Positions 33,057 through 40,046 of a stretch of 40,439 bases of DNA are shown piece by piece; the stretch's first letter is position 1; the number at the start of each line of letters is the position of its first letter. The position numbers and the translations under genes are program-made. The stretch comes from Acidobacterium sp. (lineage in GTDB: Bacteria; Acidobacteriota; Terriglobia; Terriglobales; Acidobacteriaceae), in assembly GCA_003166955.1 (NCBI GenBank), contig PMUI01000090.1:456-40894 (forward strand), written 5' to 3'. The notes beneath the pieces are model-generated. The model made no database searches and was not told where the DNA came from. It was given only the letters and a program-made list of their open reading frames with translations.

Positions 33057-35359
33057 CTCTGGCTGCGGAGTTGCTCACAGGCGATGGCGGCCTGGCCCAG
33101 GGAGATTCCGCCATCGTTGGCGGGGACTTCGCGGTGAGAGAACACTTCGAAGCTGTCGGCGCGCAGAGCGTTGAGGCAGCCTTCGAGCAGAATCGCATTC
33201 TGGAAACATCCGCCGCTGAGGCAGACACGATTCAGCTGCAGGTCGTCGCTCATGCGGCGGCAGACTGCGGCGATGACGGCAACGAGTGTGGAATGGAAGC
33301 GGGCGGCGAGGTGGGACTGCGGCTCGTTCGCTTCGATGCCTGTGATGATCTCGCGAATCATCGGGCGGAGGTCCACGTCGATGGGAGCGGCGCCGGTGAG
33401 GGTGAAGTCGTAAGGAACCGCTGACGCCGAGTCGGAGGAGGCTACGGCTTCGAGCATCATTGCGGCCTGACCCTCGAAGGAAACAGTGTGACGAAGGCCG
33501 ATGAGGGAAGCGACGGCGTCGAAGAGGCGGCCGGCGGACGAGGTTGGGATGGTGTTGACGCGGCGCGCGAGCATGGTGTCGATGACGCGAAGGCGGTCGG
33601 CGGACGCCATCGCGGCCCAGCGCGGGTCGCTGGGAATTGCCCCGAAAGTGTCGAGCAGATAGCTGCGCGCAACGCGCCAGGGCTCGCGCACGCCGGCGTC
33701 GCCGCCCGCGAGCAGCACGGGACGCAGGCGGGCGTAGCGGTGGAAGCCGAGGTAGTCCGCGGCGAGGAACTCTCCGCCCCAGATGGTCCCGTCGGTGCCG
33801 AAGCCGGTGCCGTCCCACGCGACGCCGATGACGCGGCCGTCGAGCTGGTGCTCGGCCATGGAGCTGGCGATGTGCGCGTGGTGATGCTGGACGCCGATGG
33901 GACGAAGTTTGTCCAGCTTGAGAGCGAACTGCGTGCTGAGATAGCCGGGATGAAGATCGTAGGCGACGGCGGTTGGTGTGACGTGGAAGAGGCGGGACAT
34001 CCGCTCGAGGGTTTCTTCGAAGAAGCGAAGGGTTTCGAAGTTTTCAAGGTCGCCGAGGTGCTGGCTGGGAATGGCAAAACCGGCTCGGGTGAGGCAGAGG
34101 GTGTTCTTCTGTTGCGCTCCGCAGGCCAGGACTTCGGCCTCGCCGCGGCCGAGCCAGACAGGCTGGGGCGCGTAGCCGCGAGCGCGGCGGATGGGCATCG
34201 CCAGACCGGAGACGATGCGGACGACGGAGTCGTCGACGCGGGTGTGGATGCGGCGGTTGTGATGGACGAAAGCGTCGGCGATGCCGGCGAGGCGCTGCTC
34301 GGCTTCCGCGTTGTCGATGACGATGGGCTCTTCGCTGATGTTGCCGCTGGTCATGATGAGCGCGGGGTCGGCGTCCCAGCGCTCGCGCAGGATGCGGAAG
34401 AGGAGATCGTGCATCGGCGTGCAGGGAAGCATGACGCCGGTCGCGGGGTTGCCGGGAGAGACGGCTTCGGCAAGGTCCGCGCCGAGTTTTGGTTTCGGTC
34501 GGCGGCGGAGGAGGACGATGGGGCGTTCGCGGGAGACGAGAGCGGCACGCTCTTCCTGGGAAAGAAAGCAAAGTGATGCTGCAGCTTCTGTGTCGGAAAC
34601 CATGATGGCGAAGGGTTTCTCGCTGCGATGTTTGCGGCGGCGGAGTTCTTCGACCGCGGATGGCTGGCGGGCATCGCAGGCGATCTGATAGCCGCCGAGC
34701 CCTTTCCAGGCGACGATTCGTCCCTCGCGGAGGAGGTCGGCGACTCGTTCGAGGATGGCGCGAGAGGTTTGCGGTTCGGAGGCAGCCGGCTGACTCGGCT
34801 CGACCAGAATGAGGCGCGGTCCGCAGACGGGGCAGGCATTCGGCTGCGCGTGGAAGCGGCGGTTCTCGGGGTCGCGATACTCGCGGAGGCAGTCGTCGCA
34901 CATGGCGAATTCCGCCATCGTGGTCATGGGGCGGTCGTAGGGGACGTCGAGGATGATGCTGTAGCGTGGGCCGCAGTTGGTGCAGTTGGTGAAGGGATAG
35001 TCGTGGCGGCGATTCGCTGGGTCGCGGGTGTCGCCGAGGCAGTCGTCGCAGACGCAGATGTCGGGAGGAACAAGGGCGAAGGCCGAACCCGCAGCGTCGC
35101 TTTCGTGGATCGAGAAGGCGGAGTCGCCGAGGACAGGGATCTCGGTGCGGATGATTTCGGCGATGCGAACGAGGGGAGGGGCCTCGGCGGGAAGGGCAGT
35201 GACGAAGGCCTCAACGGTGGCCTGGTCCCCTTCAACCTCAATGAAAACCCCGCGGGGGGAATTCAGGACGAAGCCGGCGAGTCCGTGGCGGCGGGCGAGG
35301 TTATATACGTAAGGACGGAAGCCGACGCCCTGCACAACGCCGCGAATTTGTAACTGCAA
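33053..35359 (-). CDS. hypF: Carbamoyltransferase HypF, hydrogenase maturation
   Basis: A cytoplasmic enzyme that converts carbamoyl phosphate and ATP to a carbamoyl adenylate and passes the carbamoyl group to HypE, the source of the cyanide ligands of [NiFe] hydrogenase. All domains are visible in order. The N-terminal acylphosphatase-like domain has RGVVQGVGFRPYVYNLARRH. Two zinc-finger units follow (CVCDDCLGD...CTNCGPRYS and CDDCLREY...CPVCGPR). The YrdC-like domain contains KGLGGYQIACDA, RRRKHRSEKPFAIMV and LIMTSGNISEEPI. The Kae1-like domain contains GVQHHHAHIASSMAEH, GVAWDGTGFGTDGTIWGGEF and LSGGCFQNAIL. The annotated start is TTG (35357-35359), giving 768 residues, but it has no ribosome binding site. 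An ATT at 35381-35383, preceded by AGGAG, would give 776 residues with a more typical N-terminus. No other hyp or hydrogenase gene is in the window. Confidence 0.95.
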   Translation of the reverse strand: MQLQIRGVVQGVGFRPYVYNLARRHGLAGFVLNSPRGVFIEVEGDQATVEAFVTALPAEAPPLVRIAEIIRTEIPVLGDSAFSIHESDAAGSAFALVPPDICVCDDCLGDTRDPANRRHDYPFTNCTNCGPRYSIILDVPYDRPMTTMAEFAMCDDCLREYRDPENRRFHAQPNACPVCGPRLILVEPSQPAASEPQTSRAILERVADLLREGRIVAWKGLGGYQIACDARQPSAVEELRRRKHRSEKPFAIMVSDTEAAASLCFLSQEERAALVSRERPIVLLRRRPKPKLGADLAEAVSPGNPATGVMLPCTPMHDLLFRILRERWDADPALIMTSGNISEEPIVIDNAEAEQRLAGIADAFVHHNRRIHTRVDDSVVRIVSGLAMPIRRARGYAPQPVWLGRGEAEVLACGAQQKNTLCLTRAGFAIPSQHLGDLENFETLRFFEETLERMSRLFHVTPTAVAYDLHPGYLSTQFALKLDKLRPIGVQHHHAHIASSMAEHQLDGRVIGVAWDGTGFGTDGTIWGGEFLAADYLGFHRYARLRPVLLAGGDAGVREPWRVARSYLLDTFGAIPSDPRWAAMASADRLRVIDTMLARRVNTIPTSSAGRLFDAVASLIGLRHTVSFEGQAAMMLEAVASSDSASAVPYDFTLTGAAPIDVDLRPMIREIITGIEANEPQSHLAARFHSTLVAVIAAVCRRMSDDLQLNRVCLSGGCFQNAILLEGCLNALRADSFEVFSHREVPANDGGISLGQAAIACEQLRSQS

Positions 35360-35466
35360 GCGGGTTTTTTCGGTGGCGGGAATCGTCCGTGCTCTCCTGA
35401 ACCCTGACGATCATACTTTCACAGACGACTCCCGTTGCTTCGCGATTGGCGCGGGGCCCGGGCTGG

Positions 35467-36030
35467 TCAGGCGGCCTGGACGAACTCGAGCTCCAGGGTA
35501 ATGGAGACTTCCTCACCGACCATGACTCCGCCGGTCTCCATGGTGGCATTGAAGCTGAGGCCGAACTCGGTACGGCTGATTTTGGTCAAGGCAGAAACAC
35601 CGACGCGGGTGTTGCCCCAGGGGTCCTTCACAGGCGGCGTCGGACCTTCGACGGTGAATTCCACTTCGCGCGTGACGCCGTGGATGGAGAGGGGGCCGGA
35701 GACCAGGACGGTGCCATCCGCTCTGCGCGTGACGCGGGAGGAACTGAAGGTCAGGGTGGGGAATTTCTCGGCGTCGAAGAAGTCGGGACTCTTGAGGTGC
35801 GTGTCACGCTGGGGATCGCGGGTGTCGATGCTGGCGACGTCGATGGAAGCCTCGACATGGGATTTGGTGAGGTCGGCGGGGTCGTAGGTCAGCTTCCCGG
35901 TGACGCCGGTGAACTGGCCGCGGACGTTGGAAATCATCAGGTGGCGGACGCGGAACTCGGCAATGGAGTGGACCGGATCGATGGTCCAGGTGGTGGTTGC
36001 TGCGGTTGGCACAGCGGCGGTGGCGCTCAT
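35467..36030 (-). CDS. YceI-family protein
   Basis: A 187-residue lipocalin-like protein. The YceI signature runs through it: TTTWTIDPVHSIAEFRVRHL, VRGQFTGVTGKLTYDP, VEASIDVASIDTRDPQRDTH, LKSPDFFDAEKFPTLTFSS, LSIHGVTREVEFTVEG, then VGVSALTKISRTEFGL and a final strand set. YceI proteins form an elongated beta-barrel that binds a polyprenyl or similar hydrophobic molecule. No signal peptide is evident (the N-terminus is SATAAVPTAATTT), so this copy appears cytoplasmic. The start ATG (36028-36030) is preceded by AAGGAGGAG. A promoter with an embedded palindrome lies directly upstream (36067-36096), between this gene and the end of the marR-like gene, so it has its own transcription start even though both genes run the same way. 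Confidence 0.94.
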   Translation of the reverse strand: MSATAAVPTAATTTWTIDPVHSIAEFRVRHLMISNVRGQFTGVTGKLTYDPADLTKSHVEASIDVASIDTRDPQRDTHLKSPDFFDAEKFPTLTFSSSRVTRRADGTVLVSGPLSIHGVTREVEFTVEGPTPPVKDPWGNTRVGVSALTKISRTEFGLSFNATMETGGVMVGEEVSITLELEFVQAA

Positions 36031-36066
36031 GAGTAGTTCTCCTCCTTCTTGGTTGGATTCGGGCAG

Positions 36067-36096
36067 AAGATATTCGTTGCAACAAATAAATGTGAA
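36067..36096 (-). promoter_or_regulatory. YceI-gene promoter with probable MarR operator between -35 and -10
   Basis: On the minus strand TTCACA (36091-36096, 5 of 6 to TTGACA) is followed by an 18-base spacer and TATCTT (36067-36072). The spacer is mostly filled by a near-perfect palindrome, ATTCGTTGCAACAAAT (36072-36087; 14 of 16 positions symmetric). A nearly identical site lies upstream of the MarR gene at 36566..36585. The placement fits a repressor that blocks polymerase. Confidence 0.72.
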
Positions 36097-36100
36097 AAAA

Positions 36101-36556
36101 CTATGCCATTGCGCGACGGCAGACCAGCAGCAGGCGGGTAAGTTCGCGCAACTCCTTTGCCTGAAGGTGACCGAGTTGGCCGCGGTGGAGCGCGCAAACG
36201 GGCGGATCGAGGCTGGCGAGAAGGGCGAGTCCCTGGGCGGTGATGCGAACGTGGACACGGCGGCGATCGGGATCCTCGCGACATCGGCCGATTAGGGCGC
36301 GTCCTTCGAGGCGATCGAGGAGGCGGGTGATATCCGGATCGCGGGAGATCATGCGGGCCGAGATTTCGCCGCACAGCAGCCCTTCGGGGGCGCCGCGGAG
36401 GATGCGGAGGACGTTGTACTGGTTCGCGGAGAGGTTGTGCTCTTTGATGACCTGGCCGGGGGCCCGGGAGAGCAGGTCAGCGGTGCGCACCAGATCGACG
36501 AAGACGGCCTCTTCGCGGCAAGGTGTGAGTTTGGCGGGGTTACGGGGCATACCCAT
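36101..36556 (-). CDS. MarR-family transcriptional regulator
   Basis: A winged-helix DNA-binding protein of about 151 residues. The recognisable core is VFVDLVRTADLLSRAPGQVI (dimerisation helix), HNLSANQYNVLRILRGAPEG, EISARMISRDPDITRLLDRL (recognition helix region), EGRALIGRCREDPDRRRVHV (wing) and RITAQGLALLASLD. MarR proteins are usually local repressors released by small ligands or oxidation. Starts are ambiguous: ATG at 36556, ATG at 36550 and a TTG at 36559 are all in frame, and none has a clear ribosome binding site. If the TTGACA at 36583-36588 is the -35 box, the 36550 ATG would be close to leaderless. Matching palindromes before this gene and before the YceI gene suggest that it controls itself, YceI and the divergent oxidoreductase gene. 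Confidence 0.9.
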   Translation of the reverse strand: MGMPRNPAKLTPCREEAVFVDLVRTADLLSRAPGQVIKEHNLSANQYNVLRILRGAPEGLLCGEISARMISRDPDITRLLDRLEGRALIGRCREDPDRRRVHVRITAQGLALLASLDPPVCALHRGQLGHLQAKELRELTRLLLVCRRAMA

Positions 36557-36565
36557 CAAGGATGG

Positions 36566-36585
36566 TCGTTGGAACGAATAAGTGT
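36566..36585. promoter_or_regulatory. Second probable MarR operator, in the divergent marR-like/oxidoreductase region
   Basis: The 20-base site matches 36074..36093 at 17 of 20 positions (consensus TCGTTGSAACRAATAARTGT) and carries the core TCGTT-GG-AACGA dyad. On the minus strand TTGACA (36583-36588) occupies the same place relative to the site as TTCACA does in the YceI promoter. Confidence 0.68.
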
Positions 36586-36657
36586 CAAAGATTGGGCGGG
36601 GAGAGCGGAATCCCGGATGTGAGTGCGAGCATCTGCTGTGCTGGAGGTAGCACGACG

Positions 36658-37296
36658 ATGAATGTGGTTGTCATTGGGGCAAGCGGCATGATTGGCACCC
36701 GCGTTGTGAAGGAGCTCGTTTCGCGCGGACACAAGGTGACGGCAGTCGCGCGAGACCCTTCGAGAATTCCGGCGGAACCCGGCGTGACGGCGATGAAGGC
36801 CGACGTGAACAACGATGATCTGGCGGCGGTGATCCGCGGCAACGATGCGGTGGTCAGTGCGTATGGTCCGGGGCCGGGGAACGAGCAACTGGTGATCCCC
36901 GCGACCCAGGCGCTCCTGACGGCGGTGAAGCAGGCGGGAGTGCGGCGGGTGATTATCGTGGGCGACGCGGCGAGCTTATTTGTGGCGCCGGGAATCACTC
37001 TGCTCAATTCCGGCCATCTGCCGGAGCAATGGCAGGCGATCGCGAAGGCCCATAGCGACCTGTTGGAGCTACTGAGAACAACGAATCTCGCCGCTGGGCT
37101 CGACTGGACTTACCTGAGTCCGGCGGGTTTCATCCAGCCCGGCGAGCGAACGGGGAAGTTCCGGATAGCGAAGGATGACCTGGTGGTGGACGAAAAGGGC
37201 GAGAGCCGAATCTCTGCCGAGGATTATGCGGTTGCCCTGGTGGAGGAGTTAGCGAGGCCGCAGCACGTGCGGGAGCGGTTCACGGTCGGATACTAA
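36658..37296 (+). CDS. NAD(P)-binding protein, atypical SDR/NmrA-like
   Basis: A 212-residue Rossmann-fold protein. The N-terminal nucleotide-binding loop is GASGMIG within MNVVVIGASGMIGTRVVKEL. Then come VTAVARDPSRIP (NADP-type Arg after beta-2), DAVVSAYGPG, VRRVIIVGDAASLFV, an atypical active-site region without the classical YxxxK, LDWTYLSPAGFIQPGERTGK and the C-terminal SRISAEDYAVALVEELARP. This layout is that of YwnB/NmrA-like oxidoreductases, often quinone- or stress-linked. The start ATG (36658) has GGAGGT at 10-15 bases. It is transcribed divergently from the MarR-family gene across a region containing the 36566 operator, the usual arrangement for a MarR target. Substrate unknown. Confidence 0.9.
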   Translation: MNVVVIGASGMIGTRVVKELVSRGHKVTAVARDPSRIPAEPGVTAMKADVNNDDLAAVIRGNDAVVSAYGPGPGNEQLVIPATQALLTAVKQAGVRRVIIVGDAASLFVAPGITLLNSGHLPEQWQAIAKAHSDLLELLRTTNLAAGLDWTYLSPAGFIQPGERTGKFRIAKDDLVVDEKGESRISAEDYAVALVEELARPQHVRERFTVGY

Positions 37297-37319
37297 CCTG
37301 CTGCCCCCGACGGTTCGAC

Positions 37320-37673
37320 TTAATGCGAGAGAGCCAGCTGGTCGCCGGGCTCGATATTGAGGTGATGGATCTGGCCCGGTGCGAGCTCGAGGACGCAATG
37401 GGTCTTTAAGCTGACGGGGGTGAGGCGCCAGGGTCGCAGGCGTTGCCAGGTCCTGAGGACGCGCAAGTCTTTGTCCAGAGCGATGACGTCGATGGCGAAG
37501 CGCATCCACATGGTGTGCACGCCGGAGGATGGGCGAATGAGGAGGCCGGAGCCGTCGTCGAGGCAAGATCTTCCGAGAAGGCCGAACAGCCGGGTAAGAA
37601 AAGTGTCGGCGAGTCCGATGCGCGATCCGACGGTTACGGCCTTCTTCGGAATGGTGACGGTGAGATATTGCAT
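37320..37673 (-). CDS. DUF192-family protein
   Basis: A 117-residue protein with the DUF192 pattern: ADTFLTRLFGLLGRSCLDDG, GLLIRPSSGVHTMWMRFAID, VIALDKDLRVLRTWQRLRPW and VLELAPGQIHHLNIEPGDQL. Many family members are secreted; this one has no signal peptide. In Acidobacteriota, as far as I recall, DUF192 genes often lie beside tad pilus genes, as here. The ATG (37671-37673) is preceded by GGGAGAGGCGG. It lies 155 bases beyond the second microprotein gene in the same direction; the gap contains a small dyad (TCCTGA...TCAGGA, 37790-37809) that could separate transcripts. Function not established. Confidence 0.9.
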   Translation of the reverse strand: MQYLTVTIPKKAVTVGSRIGLADTFLTRLFGLLGRSCLDDGSGLLIRPSSGVHTMWMRFAIDVIALDKDLRVLRTWQRLRPWRLTPVSLKTHCVLELAPGQIHHLNIEPGDQLALSH

Positions 37674-37828
37674 AGGGCCGCCTCTCCCGCCGGTTGCAGG
37701 GCGGTCTTCACTCCTGTGCGCGAGAAATCTCCTGAGCGAACCGGACGAGCGTTCGCGGCAAGGGATCGCAACGGCAGATGCCGGTCAGGTCCTGAGTACT
37801 CAATCAGGACGATTGGTTTGGGCCATGA

Positions 37829-37921
37829 TCAGGCCGTTCTCTTTCTGCGCAGCACGATTACGCCGAACACGAGAACCGCCAGAGCACCGGCGACCGCACG
37901 AATCATAAGGGTTCCTTCCAT
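37829..37921 (-). CDS. 30-residue single-TM microprotein (paralogue B)
   Basis: A tiny open frame with a good ribosome binding site (AAAGGAGTAAGCC before ATG). The product starts MEGTLMIRAVAGALAVLVFG and ends IVLRRKRTA: a short N-terminus, one hydrophobic helix of about 18 residues and a basic tail, so the tail is predicted cytoplasmic. It is clearly related to the 32-residue product of the gene just upstream (37981-38079): same ME start, an Arg at the start of the helix, an Ala/Val-rich core, and LRR-R/K-K at the end. Two related frames, each with its own AGGAG, argue strongly that both are real. They follow tadC in the same direction. No known family recognised. Confidence 0.75.
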   Translation of the reverse strand: MEGTLMIRAVAGALAVLVFGVIVLRRKRTA

Positions 37922-37980
37922 GGCTTACTCCTTTCCCGGCACGTGCCGTAGTAGGGACCAATCCTCGCAGAGGCCCCGGA

Positions 37981-38079
37981 TCAGGCCGACTTCTGCTTCC
38001 TTCTGCGCAGGATGATAAAGCCGACAACGACCACTGCCAGGGTAAGAGCAACAACGCGAACAATCAGGCTCGATTCCAT
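37981..38079 (-). CDS. 32-residue single-TM microprotein (paralogue A)
   Basis: A tiny open frame preceded by GGAAAGGAGATTCACG and ATG (38077-38079). The product starts MESSLIVRVVALTLAVVVVG, continues FIIL and ends RRRKQKSA: one TM helix with a strongly basic C-terminal tail. It is paralogous to the next gene downstream (37829-37921), 59 bases away, and sits 74 bases after tadC. Possible roles are a pilus-assembly accessory peptide or a small membrane regulator. Both are guesses from location. It is too short for standard gene callers and is likely to be unannotated. Confidence 0.77.
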   Translation of the reverse strand: MESSLIVRVVALTLAVVVVGFIILRRRKQKSA

Positions 38080-38153
38080 CGTGAATCTCCTTTCCGGTGA
38101 GCCCCCGGATTGAAAGGGCGCACGCGAATTACAGCAAGCTCAAGCTCCCCGAT

Positions 38154-39044
38154 TCATTTCATACTGGCGCTCAGAGTGAGAATGGCCGGAGCCAACAGCA
38201 CAATGAACAGACAGGGAAAAATGAAGAAAACCAGGGGGAACAGAATCTTGATCTTCGTTTTCGCGGCCGCTTCTTCGGCACGCTGCCGGCGCGCGGTGCG
38301 AATCTCCTCGGAGTAACGGCTCAGGGCGCGGACGATAGGGGTGCCGAACCGGTCGGTCTGCTGGAGCATGGTGACGAGGGAAGTGAACTCCTCGAGCTTC
38401 GTGCGGTCGGCGAGGCCCTGCCAGGCATCAAGACGGGGCTTACCGGCGCGTTGTTCCAGATTGACCTGATTGAACTCGTCATTGAGTTCGGGATAGCTGA
38501 GGACGATTTCCTGGCCGATGCGCAGCAGAGCCTGATCGAGGCCGAGGCCAGCTTCCACGCAGATCACGAGCAGATCGATGGCGTCGGGAATGCCCTTCTG
38601 AATCTTCTTCTGGCGGCGTTTCACGGCCCGTGTAAGCCAGAGATCCGGCAGCAGATAGCCCACGGCGGCCAGAGCGAGGCACCAGAACGCGGTATTGGAA
38701 TGGATGAAGCTTCCGCCAATGGCACCGGCGGCGGGGCCGACGAAGCGGGCGGTGAAATACAGGTCGAGCTGGCTGCCGCCCTTGAGTCCCGCGGTCACGA
38801 AGCGCTGGCGAAGTCTTTCATCTTCAGACAGGCCGAGGCGGGCGCGGAAAGCGCGGGCCATCGTGAGCAGCCTGTCTTTCGCAACTTCCTTGCTGCGGAT
38901 GGTGCGCTTGTCGGGCCGGTCGCTGGTGACGATGTCGAGAATACGGCGCGCCTGCTGGGACGGGCGCAATAGGAAGGGCGCACAAAGCAGCGTAATGACG
39001 AAGAAGACTGTAAGGGAGAGCGCAATGTAAAAGAAGATCACCAT
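38154..39044 (-). CDS. tadC: Tad pilus inner-membrane platform protein TadC (T2SSF family)
   Basis: A 296-residue integral membrane protein. An N-terminal TM helix (FYIALSLTVFFVITLLCAPF) and a cytoplasmic region with LLTMARAFRARLGLSEDERL precede a TM pair (residues about 95-140). The type II secretion F domain follows: KGIPDAIDLLVICVEAGLGL, DQALLRIGQEI, LADRTKLEEFTSLVTMLQQT and DRFGTPIVRALSRYSEEIRT. A C-terminal hydrophobic segment ends the protein (LFPLVFFIFPCLFIVLLAPA). With TadB it forms the platform against which the TadA ATPase drives Flp/Tad pilus assembly. The ATG (39042-39044) has AGGGG 10-14 bases before it, and the gene begins 12 bases after tadB ends, so they are co-transcribed. 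Confidence 0.95.
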   Translation of the reverse strand: MVIFFYIALSLTVFFVITLLCAPFLLRPSQQARRILDIVTSDRPDKRTIRSKEVAKDRLLTMARAFRARLGLSEDERLRQRFVTAGLKGGSQLDLYFTARFVGPAAGAIGGSFIHSNTAFWCLALAAVGYLLPDLWLTRAVKRRQKKIQKGIPDAIDLLVICVEAGLGLDQALLRIGQEIVLSYPELNDEFNQVNLEQRAGKPRLDAWQGLADRTKLEEFTSLVTMLQQTDRFGTPIVRALSRYSEEIRTARRQRAEEAAAKTKIKILFPLVFFIFPCLFIVLLAPAILTLSASMK

Positions 39045-39056
39045 AATTGTCTACCC

Positions 39057-40034
39057 CTACACATCGATGGAGTTGATGATGCGGTTGATAACCAGGGCTC
39101 CCATCGCGATAAGGCCGGCACAGAGCAGCAGGAGCTTGTGTCCGAACGGATCGTTCAGCAGAGGCTTGGAGTAGCCAGGATCCATGACGTTGATGAGGCC
39201 CATGACGACGACGGGAAGCAGGGTCAGGATCCAGCCGGTGAGACGGCCCTGAGCGGTCTGAACGCGGATTTCTCCCTGGAGGCGCTGGCGCTCGCGGATA
39301 ACGTTGGTGGTGCGGTCCAGAACCTCGACCAGATTGCCGCCGGTTTCGCGCTGGACAACGATCGCAGTGACGAGCACCCGCAGATCCGCGGAAGGCACGC
39401 GATCAATGAGCTGCATGAGAGCGTCGCGCAGCGGGAGGCCGAAGTTCTGCTGGCGGAAGACTTCGCTGAACTCGGAGCAGGCGGGCTCGGGCGCCCCCTG
39501 TGCCATGATTTCGATAGCCGCCGCGGTGGAATGGCCGGCGCGAAGGGCGCGGGCCATCATATCAATGGCGTGGGGCAGGGCTTTTTCGAAGGCGCGCAGA
39601 CGGCGATAGCGGGAAAAGGCGACACGCGCCCAGGGGAGTGAAGCGCAGAGGCCGGCGGCAGCAAGTTCGACGCCGAGGATGGGCGCGAAGAACATCGTGA
39701 CGATAAAACCGATGCCGGCAGCGGCGGCGGTCTGCACAAAGACAGCCGAGGCCGTCGTGTTGAGGGCGGCCTGGGAGATCCATTTCTGCAGCGCCGCCAT
39801 CGAGACGTACTTCCCGAGAGACTGGCCAATCCAGTCAAAGCGGCTGGAGGCGGTTTTGCGGAGGAGCTCGTTGGCCTCCCGCGCATCGCTCGAAACGCCG
39901 CCGGCGTTATTGGCGGTTACCGCCGCAAGCCGGCTCTGGAGAGTCTTGTCGACACGGGTGGGTGCGGTGGCAAAAGTCACGGCCGCGAAAGTGATCAGCA
40001 GGACGGCGAAGAAGCTGGAGGCGATCAGAATCAT
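39057..40034 (-). CDS. tadB: Tad pilus inner-membrane platform protein TadB (T2SSF family)
   Basis: A 325-residue membrane protein. An N-terminal TM helix (LIASSFFAVLLITFAAVTFA) and a linker lead to a TM pair (residues about 98-140). The F domain follows: LRAFEKALPHAIDMMARALR, AGHSTAAAIEIMAQGAPEPA, EFSEVFRQQNFGLPLRDALM, VLVTAIVVQRETGGNLVEVL and RERQRLQGEIRVQTAQGRLT. Two C-terminal TM helices end it (WILTLLPVVVMGLINVM and LLLLCAGLIAMGALVINRII). It partners TadC in the inner-membrane platform. It lies 12 bases after tadA and 12 bases before tadC, in the usual tadA-tadB-tadC order. Confidence 0.95.
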   Translation of the reverse strand: MILIASSFFAVLLITFAAVTFATAPTRVDKTLQSRLAAVTANNAGGVSSDAREANELLRKTASSRFDWIGQSLGKYVSMAALQKWISQAALNTTASAVFVQTAAAAGIGFIVTMFFAPILGVELAAAGLCASLPWARVAFSRYRRLRAFEKALPHAIDMMARALRAGHSTAAAIEIMAQGAPEPACSEFSEVFRQQNFGLPLRDALMQLIDRVPSADLRVLVTAIVVQRETGGNLVEVLDRTTNVIRERQRLQGEIRVQTAQGRLTGWILTLLPVVVMGLINVMDPGYSKPLLNDPFGHKLLLLCAGLIAMGALVINRIINSIDV

Positions 40035-40046
40035 GCGCGCGCGTCC

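Noticed and set aside
35467-36258. Longer YceI frame starting at 36258
   Set aside because: The extra 76 residues overlap the marR-like gene in another frame and pass through the promoter/operator. The ATG at 36030 has a strong ribosome binding site.
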